From contig JAOXYB010025491.1 of assembly GCA_028565635.1 (NCBI GenBank), forward strand, positions 1 to 15,977: a stretch of DNA of 15,977 bases, read 5' to 3'. This DNA is from Phoronis ovalis (lineage: Eukaryota > Phoronida > Phoronidae). Position numbers and translations under genes: made by a program. Shown one piece after another: positions 1 to 7,412 of this stretch; the first letter of the stretch is position 1, and every line of letters begins with the position of its first letter. The notes under the pieces were generated by a model, which was not told the DNA's origin, searched no databases, and saw only the letters and a program-made list of their open reading frames with translations.

Positions 1-213
1 GCGAGCAGCGAGCATTGTCTTTGGCGAACATTATTTTGGATGTTTTCTTTAAGTTTAGTGAACTATTTTGTTTTGACGTTGTTTTTTTTGGTTGTCAATG
101 TTTTTCGGCGACCGTTTTTTTTTTTTTTGGTTGTCAATTTTTCTTCTTAAGTGCGAGCATTGCCGATTTTTAAGTGCGAGCATTGTACCTTGGGGGGTAC
201 CCCCTACCCCCTC
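1..213 (+). mobile_element. GCGAGCATTG-modular element, copy A, cut by the window edge
   Basis: Begins at the window start with GCGAGCAGCGAGCATTG (1-17). A T-rich core with two TTGGTTGTCAAT-type words follows, then two short GCGAGCATTG modules (153-162 and 176-185). The copy ends in TGGGGGG then TACCCCCTACCCCCTC at about 213. The same order, in reverse complement, is found at 2104-2351, which defines the shared end CCCCCTC. No protein is encoded. The family is not recognised. It is probably a non-autonomous element of about 250 bp whose other end lies before base 1. Confidence 0.65.
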
Positions 214-447
214 AAACTGTAACACAAGTCTTTCATCTGTTTACAAATCAAAACACTGATCCAGTGTTTGCGTGGAGGAGACTTTCACTGATACATGTGA
301 CAAAGTTTGGCAATAAAGCTTATAAAAATAATGTTTTATACATATGAAATTCTTCTATTTCTATATTTTTATTGTACCCACAAACTGAATTTTTCCAATT
401 TTGTCTAACAACTCACATTATCTAAATGCAAAATAAGAAACTGCTGT
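214..447. other. No gene or repeat recognised
   Basis: AT-rich sequence between two mobile elements. The last eight bases before the next element (AACTGCTG, 439-446) are its left target duplication. Confidence 0.5.
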
Positions 448-859
448 CCTGGAGGGGCATTCAGGTATAAAGTAGGTACCCATGTTTGTTACCAAAAATC
501 GTGTGAAAAGGGTGTCGTTTGAGGACCAAGTGCATAACATGCATTACACATTCAGTGTTAGGAAAATCGGCAGTTATTTTTCTGGCCCTGCTATTACGTA
601 GGGTAAATTTTTCGCGATGAGACTTGCACAGATGGGATGTTTGCTTACGGGGATGGTGTTGCTTTGTGCCCTAAACCTGCCCTTTTGGAAAAATAATTCC
701 TTTTTTTTCTTATCGGAAAGTTTCCGTCTTCGATATGGTACCATTTCCGAGGGTGGCCTTTTAGGGGTGATTTTTTATGACCCTGGACCACTTGTTTATA
801 TTCTTTTTTCAGACCATTCACAAGCATGGGTATCCACTCTATGTCTGAGTACCTCCAGG
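448..859. mobile_element. Short inverted-repeat element 1 (CCTGGAGG termini), 412 bp
   Basis: The left end CCTGGAGGGGCATTCAG and the right end, read in reverse complement, CCTGGAGGTACTCAG form diverged terminal inverted repeats of about 45 bp. The match includes subterminal GGTACCCATG (475-484) against GCATGGGTATCC (824-835). AACTGCTG flanks both sides (439-446 and 860-867), an exact 8-bp target duplication, with one extra T at 447. The interior is non-coding and holds one TTTAGGGGT (760-768). It resembles the 957-1483 element, so it is a non-autonomous DNA transposon (MITE-like). An 8-bp duplication is shared by hAT and several other superfamilies, so the superfamily is left open. Confidence 0.75.
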
Positions 860-956
860 AACTGCTGGAGTATATTAGTATTGATTTTCCATTGCTTTGA
901 TTGCGTTCTACTTGTTATTATCCTAGCCTCAAGATGTCACTATATAGACACATACT

Positions 957-1483
957 CCCGGGGGGGCTCACTCAAAAAAAGTCGGGTACGCATGCTTGTC
1001 GGAAAAAACGGGGGTAAGGGGTACCTATTTCGCCGTTCGACAGGGTTCCCGGGAACCCCGTTTAGGGGTCGACTTTGGCGGAAAACCACATTTAGGGGTG
1101 TTTTGACAAATGTAACTTCCCGTTTTGTGGTTGGTTTTTCATGTACACCTCCTGTTTAGGGGTCCTTTTTTCAGTGGGAGCAGCGAGCATTACCTTTAGG
1201 CGACCATTTTGCATATTTTTTTTAATTTAGTGTATTATTTTGTTTTGACGTTTTTTGTTTTTTTTCTTTTTTGGTTGTTGATTTTTTTGGGAACCGTTTC
1301 TTTTTTTTTGGTTGTTAATTTTTCAGAGAAAACTTCCCGTTTAGGGGTACCTTTTTCAGCAAAATCCCCCGGTTAAGGGTGGTATCTTGATCCTCCACTT
1401 CCCGTTTAGCCTTTAAGGCCCTATTTTGCACCCTACGGACGAGCATGGGTACCCAACTTTTTGCAAGTGAGCCCCCCCCCGGG
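957..1483 (+). mobile_element. Short inverted-repeat element 2 (CCCGGGGGGG termini), 527 bp including a nested insert
   Basis: The left end CCCGGGGGGGCTCACT is mirrored at the right end by AGTGAGC followed by nine C and GGG. The inverted match runs about 45 bp and includes GGGTACGCATGCTTGT (984-999) against the GCATGGGTACCCA arm (1443-1455). The flanks CACATACT (949-956) and CACGTACT (1484-1491) agree at 7 of 8 bases, consistent with an old 8-bp target duplication. The interior carries TTTAGGGGT-type units at 1061, 1091, 1123, 1155, then 1340, 1372 and 1405, about 32 bp apart. The gap between 1155 and 1340 is explained by the insert at 1175-1318. There is no coding capacity, so the element is non-autonomous. 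Confidence 0.8.
1175..1318 (+). mobile_element. GCGAGCATTG-modular element, partial copy B, nested inside the 957-1483 element
   Basis: GAGCAGCGAGCATT at 1178-1191 leads into the same T-rich core as copy A, with TTTTGTTTTGACG, an AACCGTTT-type word and GGTTGTTAA. It lacks the C/G-rich ends of copies A and C. TTTTTCAG occurs on both sides (1167-1174 and 1319-1326). Excising the insert plus one TTTTTCAG (152 bp) leaves the flanking TTTAGGGGT units 33 bp apart, matching the host element's period. TTTTTC also occurs at this point of copy A, so the right edge could be a few bases off. Confidence 0.65.
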
Positions 1484-1491
1484 CACGTACT

Positions 1492-2097
1492 GCTACCGGC
1501 CGGGACTGATATCTGTAACGCTCCAAATTAACACAAAAATATCCCAAGCTTTAGATAGTAATTATACAGTAATATGTACCTACAGTTTCAGAATTATTTG
1601 CGAAAATTCCATTGTCATGCATTATCATCCCGGGATCATTATTCATCTTCGGATTATATCATTTAATACAGATCGCGAACTTCTAGTTTCAGCCATGTAT
1701 CATCTTACCGTCAGGGTCACGAGTATATATAAGCAAATATCATTTACTTACTTGTATTGTGCGCCCGGGATTGTGGCTAACGAAGAAGCCAATTATATCA
1801 AATACAAACTTCCATGCGGATCGGACAGTGGCACGCAATCTATTAAAGGTCAAGGTCCTTCAATAGGTTACCAACTTCCGCTTGGTGTCGTTACTGTAAT
1901 GACATTTAAAAGCAATATAGAGGGGTTAGACGCCAGAACAAGAAAAACGTATTTGCTAAAAAGTAATGTTCAGTATTATTAAGTCAACGCGCAGCTTATA
2001 ATCTCACGATCATAAAAGCGCCATTTAGTAATTATGTGTGTTCGTGTGAGTGGGCCGGGGCCGGGGGGAGAGTCAAGCTTCTAATCCGACTGTATCG
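1492..2097. other. Unassigned stretch, no supported gene
   Basis: A 173-codon open frame spans 1461-1982 on the plus strand. It starts inside the neighbouring element's right terminal repeat and encodes no recognisable domain. Two CCCGGGAT words occur (about 1630 and 1764) without paired terminal repeats. A G-rich tract lies at 2051-2071. I see no RNA gene. Confidence 0.4.
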
Positions 2098-2103
2098 ATC
2101 AAT

Positions 2104-2351
2104 GAGGGGGGCAGGCGTCCCCCCAGGGTGCAATGCTCGCAGTTAAAAGTTGGCAATGCTCGCTGCTCGCACATAGCAAGAAAAAAATACAACAAAAAAC
2201 GGTTGTTAAGAAAACTGCAACCAAAAAAGAAAGTCGCCAAAGAAAATCGCGGCAAGTTAAATAACAAAACATAGGCCAAAAAGTGAATGCTCGCTGCTCG
2301 GACTTAACAGACCCCAATGCTCGCTGCTCGCGAAAACCCCCCTATACCCCC
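2104..2351 (-). mobile_element. GCGAGCATTG-modular element, copy C, complete, 248 bp
   Basis: This is the reverse complement of copy A. On the plus strand it starts GAGGGGGGCAGG. It carries CAATGCTCGC (2131-2140), CAATGCTCGCTGCTCGC (2154-2170), the A-rich core, AATGCTCGCTGCTCG (2286-2300) and CAATGCTCGCTGCTCGCG (2315-2332), and ends CCTATACCCCC. The two ends are short imperfect inverted repeats (GAGGGGG against GGGGGTATAGG). ATCAAT flanks both sides (2098-2103 and 2352-2357), a candidate 6-bp target duplication. No protein is encoded and the superfamily is not recognised. It is the best copy for defining the family. Confidence 0.65.
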
Positions 2352-2357
2352 ATCAAT

Positions 2358-4144
2358 AGGGATATCGGTGGGGTGGTTTTTATATCAGCTTTTTGCATGG
2401 CAGAGTGGATCCAATTTGTTCACCAAATTAAGAGAGTAAAACCTGCTTAACAATTGAATGTTTTAGAAAGGAAAAGTTAAGCGCAATTTGTATGCAGGAA
2501 AACATAGTTATTATAAATAAGAGGATCCGATTTTTAGGGCCGAGCCGCGCACTCCTAGAGTACCTTGGCAAAATTTTGTGAAGTAGACCCCCAGGATTAA
2601 TGTTACATTTATATTAGCTCATTATTAGCTAATGCAGCGTCCTCTGGATGATATGTAGAAATATGCAGAGGACGCTCAGCTACGGCAAGAGTTTACTTTT
2701 GTTTGTTTGCACCCGGATTTTATGATTGCGGGCCTGAGACTTTGCGGTCAGGACTGTACTTCAGCACGGATAAAGACAATGAGGGGCGTCAAACCGGAGA
2801 GATAGCAAGACCCAGTGCGTTCTTATTTTTCTGGCCCGAGTTCAGTTTCTTAATTATAAATCAGGAAAAATCAGGTGCTGAAGTAAAAACCACTGTCACG
2901 TCAATATAACAATGTTTTGTGTTCTTATATTTACAACAGGCTCAAATTGTTATTCTCAAGCAAAACAAATTAACCATATGTTGTAAGACATGCAAACAAT
3001 TTCAAACCTAGAATGTTGATTATTCATATTTGTAAAGTAGTCAAAACAAAAAACAAAAATTATGTGTTTGTCACAAATCACATGCCAATTCCTGAGTGGG
3101 GGCCCAGGGTGGTGGCCTCTAACATATCTGTACAAATTTTAAACAAAAACGTTTAAATATGTCGTGATGGAGTATCTGCTTTTGCTCTTACTACGAATAT
3201 AGCTGCAAAAAATAAGTTTCTTAGATGTGTATGTTTTAGCAAACTTTGTATTTGAAGAAAAGTGCCCGACCAGCATTGCGTTATAGAAATAGAAATAAAT
3301 GAAACAATATGAAGCGTCTGGTGGACATAGGAAACATTATTTGCTAAACTGTTTTTCTAAAGAGATGAAGAAATTGGCACTGTATGTCTTTCTAAAGAGA
3401 CGAAGAATGGACAAATACCCATAAATATCATAAACGGATGAAAATACTGAAAATCGGTTTTCTCAGAGTAAGAATGCCTACGTGTAAGGCAATGCAGCAT
3501 TGTTTAGCCACCAACTGGCTCTTATCACTCTTCAGCCAGTGGGAAAATAAAAAGATCAACAAAAATCTATAATTTTAGAAATCATTTATCTTTACGTCTA
3601 GAGTTTACAATATATACAATAAAAGTATTAATATTGTGATCTCGAATGTTACACAGCACGAACAATAAACTATCTAGCACTAATTAATTTGCAATTAATG
3701 ACAAAATGTAAAACATTCTCAACTTTACAAGTATGAAGTATCACGTATTTTTAAATAACAGACGAGCGCTTTGTATTTATTTACCAAAAAACGTACAATT
3801 GCGGTATCAATATAACAAGAAAAAATCAGGCAATTTAAATTTGTTAGGTAACGCTTGACAGTTAGCGAGCTCCGGACCAGCCGAAAGTATGTGCTAGTGA
3901 AAGAAATATTCAGATACATAATACAAGAAAAGTGAATTCAATATATTCTGTAGTTAAAATTATCGCAGCAATGTAAACCTTTATACATGATCCAGTAACT
4001 GAACACTCTTGTAATTTGAACGATTGCAGCAGAGAATAGTTGAATTACACATATTGTGCTTATTTTTATAGTTATGTAAATGTTTTTAGAACCACATACT
4101 ATAGATCAAATCATCTATGAACTCTGGCAATATGGAATTGCACC
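2358..4144. other. Intergenic, no supported gene
   Basis: AT-rich non-coding sequence. Besides the hairpin at 2636-2676, it contains a short inverted repeat ATTAGCT/AGCTAAT (2613-2633). It also has a direct duplication of TTTCTAAAGAGAYGAAGAA at 3354-3372 and 3389-3407 (35 bp apart), and a 10-bp stem with one mismatch at 3511-3543. No coding frame is convincing on either strand. Confidence 0.5.
2636..2676. repeat. GC-rich hairpin, 11-bp perfect stem
   Basis: AGCGTCCTCTG (2636-2646) and CAGAGGACGCT (2666-2676) are perfect reverse complements around a 19-base AT-rich loop. The stem is far more GC-rich than its surroundings. A smaller inverted repeat (2613-2633) abuts it. There is no poly-T tract or promoter box to call an RNA gene. 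Confidence 0.7.
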
Positions 4145-4204
4145 AAGTATGTTGTATATCATGAAAAATATTTTTAAATGTTTTACATGATATACAACAT
4201 ACTT
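4145..4204. repeat. 60-bp near-perfect palindrome
   Basis: AAGTATGTTGTATATCATG (4145-4163) and CATGATATACAACATACTT (4186-4204) are perfect 19-bp inverted arms. The pairing continues through the 22-base centre with only an A-A mismatch (4164/4185) and a T-G pair (4169/4180), down to the central TT. The whole segment is therefore one palindrome with almost no spacer. It lies about 2.2 kb beyond the Sox stop, past the first AATAAA. Transcripts of either strand would fold into a long hairpin. It could be a foldback element remnant or a hairpin-RNA source. The sequence does not decide which. Confidence 0.85.
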
Positions 4205-5314
4205 AAAAACTTCAGCATGTTTTGGACTGCAGGTCTTTCACATATAGTTTCTCAAGGTCTACATGTATACTGTACATAAGAACCAAGTAACGAATGCTAA
4301 AACTTTATTTAATCAAGTAAACACGTGCCATTTCTTTAATGTATTGAACTATATTCCAGGGATAAATACTGTGCACCACGCCCAAAGACTAAGTACCTTA
4401 AAAGATGCTCAAAAATAACCGTGTGATCCCAAGTCCATACACACGAAGTATTCTACCAACACAACTTTCAAGAATATAAACATTTATAATTGTTTTTTGT
4501 GCAAAATGTGAAGTCGGTGTCCGGCACCATAATGTATCCGTGTACGTGACAATTTCGTGTCAAGCTTTTTTATGCTGATATAAAACTATAAATACCATTT
4601 ATACTATAAATTATACAGAGTACCCAGATTATAACACGATATGCTTCAATATAAAGAGTCGACAAAAATCCAATTTTACAAAGGGCTTCAAAACAAAAGA
4701 AAAATGTACCCCGTGCTAATTTAAGAGTAATAAAATTTGCATATAATAAAAAGTTGTTTGCATATTTCAAGACGTCACTAGAATAATTAGAGACAGAATC
4801 ACCTGCTTTCGTTACATCTAGGGTACAAAAAATAAAAAGATAATTGCTGCAAACTTGATCCTGCTGATAGGGTAGGTTAAAGCACCAAAACGTGAAACTA
4901 TGCGAATTACATGAAACGTATCAGATACTAAATATGAAACAACTAATATTTCAAAGGTAATATTAATAGTCAGTTCTTATTAAAGGTTTCAAAATAATCT
5001 AAATTTAGTTCTATATTGATGCAATAAAAGATGAAGGGAACGGTAATTATCATTACTTTATGGCAAAGTTTCAAATGGACTTTAACATAGTATTCCACGT
5101 GCTTTGTCTGCAACTCAAATCTCAAGTTGTTTGAACAAACTTATAGTGTTCAAAGAACTCGAACTTTTCTTATTGGAAAATCCCTGCATAACGGAGACTT
5201 GGGTACTTGGGTACAAGCCCCAAATAATTAGAATGAATAGTCGAATTAGATATTAAATATACGAAATTTGTCTAAAAAATTCATTTTCTTTGGAAACAAT
5301 GCTACTTGAAGCGA
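4205..5314. other. Intergenic or distal 3' UTR, nothing further recognised
   Basis: AT-rich with no credible reading frame. An AATAAA on the minus strand at 4304-4309 would allow a longer Sox 3' UTR. Confidence 0.4.
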
Positions 5315-6417
5315 TAGGCAAGTTTGAAAATATTTATTTTTGTGGCGAAAGAAACACCGTTAATAATAAAATATAAATCTTATTATTTTAAGTTACTTCT
5401 TTTCACCACAGAGCTATTTGTATTTCTTTTACAAAATCATTAACTAGATAAAACCTATTATATTTGACGACTAGCGTTAATCTAACCTAAGGTTACGTTT
5501 GTGGCATTTTGCAATGTGCCTATTCCAAACCAAAAGCTGATCGAAAGTCAAGTTTGTTGCTGCAGTAATGCTATCGGGTAAACATTATTGGACGGTAATC
5601 GCAAGGTGTTATCTTTATAGACTCTAGGCGAGGATTGCAAGTCTAAACGTGTTGATATCGCAGGTACTTGTAACATTTAAATGCTACCGATCTTCAATAT
5701 TGTATGCAGGTAGATAAACACGGTACTTCAACCTAATAATTTTACAAGCTTCAACTGATAAAATGCTTAAGAAAAAATGTGCTTATTTTAAAAAATAAAG
5801 TTCTTAATTATCTAAAAGCCTAAGCTTAATTGCAAAATTAAAAATTTAATTATGTAATTTCACATTTGCAAGATGAATAAACACATCATACCGTTACAAT
5901 AGATTATACAATGAGAAACTTTACACATAATTCGTAAAAAAATCTCTTGAAGCTATTTGGTCACAAGACTGATTTATAACAAATCAAAACGGAAAGTATC
6001 TTTTAATATATTAAAATTGGGTAAACATAAGTCACTTAATAAACAGATCTTCTTAAATTGCGACATGCTATTATCTTGGTAATTTCCCTCATTATCTAAG
6101 GTGAGTATATAAAGATATAATTTTTGAGTCATAAATATATTAAACTTAACTGATAAAATATTTTATCCTTAAATACGAAATAAAATAGAGGCAACATGCA
6201 GAAAGAGTTTCTCCTATCATTCATTTGACTACAGATATTTAAGGAAATACAGTTTTTACACTTAGAAAAATATTATCTAGCAACAATTTAAAATAAATAC
6301 TATTTTTCTATAATTGTTCGTTATAGGATAAAGCACTTTGGTGGTAATACAACTTAGGAGACACATAATATAAAATTAAATATTAAATAAAAGTGCTCAT
6401 TTTAGTAGATTACCAAA
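5315..6417 (-). other. Probable 3' UTR of the SoxF transcript
   Basis: The AT-rich stretch after the stop has no competing gene. The first canonical AATAAA on the minus strand is at 5333-5338, about 1.08 kb past the stop. An ATTAAA variant lies nearer at 6002-6007. At least five AUUUA pentamers occur within about 300 bases of the stop (for example near 6377, 6384 and 6295). This is typical of short-lived regulatory mRNAs. The lower boundary is inferred from the signal plus 10-30 bases and was not observed. Later AATAAA motifs, such as 4304-4309, could extend it. Confidence 0.45.
5333..5338 (-). other. Candidate polyadenylation signal AATAAA
   Basis: TTTATT on the plus strand reads AATAAA on the minus strand. 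It is the first exact hexamer downstream of the Sox stop codon. In such AT-rich DNA the hexamer occurs often by chance, so only its position supports it. Confidence 0.35.
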
Positions 6418-7412
6418 CTAATACCTTGTTGGCGTTTGGCTACAATTCATATTTGCACTATCATAAATGTTTACATCACCGGTAATAGGGTTTAAATATT
6501 GGTCAAATTCGTCTCTGTCCACATCGTGCAATCCCTCATCCTCTGCGTATCGCTCTAATTCGTACTCTTCGGGGGATCGGTTGTACTGTACACGAGTCGG
6601 AGCTTGTCCGTTTACTACAACTTGGCTGCTTGCCGTACTTGTAACTGTACCTGGGTAGTGTGACAATGGCGGCGGTATATTTCTACGTTGAAAACTGTTC
6701 TGCGCATACCGTGGAATACACGTACCATTATACATTTCGGGATAGTCCTGTAAATTAGCATTCATATCGGCATAACTGCGATGTTCATAGTTTGGTTGCG
6801 TCATATGCGCCTTGTATGGCGGTGGTTGGCAATACGCGCTGGAATTGCTAACAAGTGCGCGTAATGTATCTGCTGTGGCCGACAAACACTGGCTAGTTTG
6901 AACTAGGGGACGATTTGAGTTGAAAAACACGTTGCCGTTGATATTTCCAAACCTGCTATTCATCAACTGTAAAGCAGTTGGTTTGCAGTCAACTGGTTCC
7001 GGAAACTGGAAAACCCCATCGCTCGCCTCCATAGGAGACGGATCTGGTGTTAAGAGTTCACTAGCAGAATTTAATGAATATTCAAGCCCGTTTGTAAATA
7101 AACATGGGAGATGCTCCAAGGGACTTTTTTTCGTTGGCGACGAAGGTGGAGTGTTCTCTGGTGAAGGTGGCAAAGGCGGCAATGGGTACAAACATCGCTC
7201 CATGCTCATAGGCTTAACGTTATCGATTCCATTTGCAACTCCTGCTAGAGACTCTGGCTGATTGACATGTCTTCTGGCTGCCCGCTTATGCTTCTTTCTT
7301 CTTGGACGGTACTTGTAGTCTGGATAATCCTGAGTATGCTGCACTCGCAATCGTTCGGCCTCTTCTATAAACTGGCGTTTTTGTGTCAAAGGAAGACCTT
7401 TCCATTTAGAGC
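6418..7412 (-). CDS. SoxF: SoxF transcription factor, coding exon 2 (rest of HMG box, transactivation region, stop)
   Basis: Encodes residues 93-423 and ends with TAG at 6418-6420. The split Gly93 codon (G|GC) joins SKML to GSKWKGL and restores a full-length HMG box. [10 protein letters not shown] (109-118) and [13 protein letters not shown] (124-136) complete the box and the second basic cluster. Glu112 sits at HMG position 57, the residue that is Glu in Sox17 and Lys in Sox2. The middle is low-complexity: a Pro/Ser stretch at about 168-190 ([12 protein letters not shown]) with proline-directed Ser/Thr sites, a PPPY at 289-292, and Asn/Tyr-rich sequence to 370. An acidic patch ([13 protein letters not shown], 374-386) precedes DRDEFDQYL at 391-399. 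That is the SoxF C-terminal signature, which in vertebrates takes part in beta-catenin binding and activation. The 423-residue total fits the family, where about 380-420 is usual. No frameshift or internal stop is present, so the gene looks functional. Confidence 0.93.

Noticed and set aside
617-1159. 180-codon open frame on the plus strand
   Set aside because: It crosses two separate mobile elements and their repeats, and its translation tracks the TTTAGGGGT units. There is no domain, so it is a chance frame.
1461-1982. 173-codon open frame on the plus strand
   Set aside because: It starts inside a transposon terminal repeat, shows no recognisable domain, and has no neighbouring exon or promoter evidence.
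1-2332. One 2.3-kb foldback transposon with 200-bp inverted arms
   Set aside because: The arms do match in opposite orientation. However, the right arm has its own paired ends and flanking ATCAAT, and no shared duplication can be tested because the left end is cut off. Two independent insertions are simpler.
3511-3543. Histone-type 3' stem-loop
   Set aside because: There is a stem CCAACTGGCT/AGCCAGTGGG, but the loop is 13 bases rather than 4, the consensus flanks are missing, and no histone frame lies upstream.
6467-7261. Plus-strand open frames opposite Sox exon 2
   Set aside because: They are antisense shadows of a well-supported coding exon.
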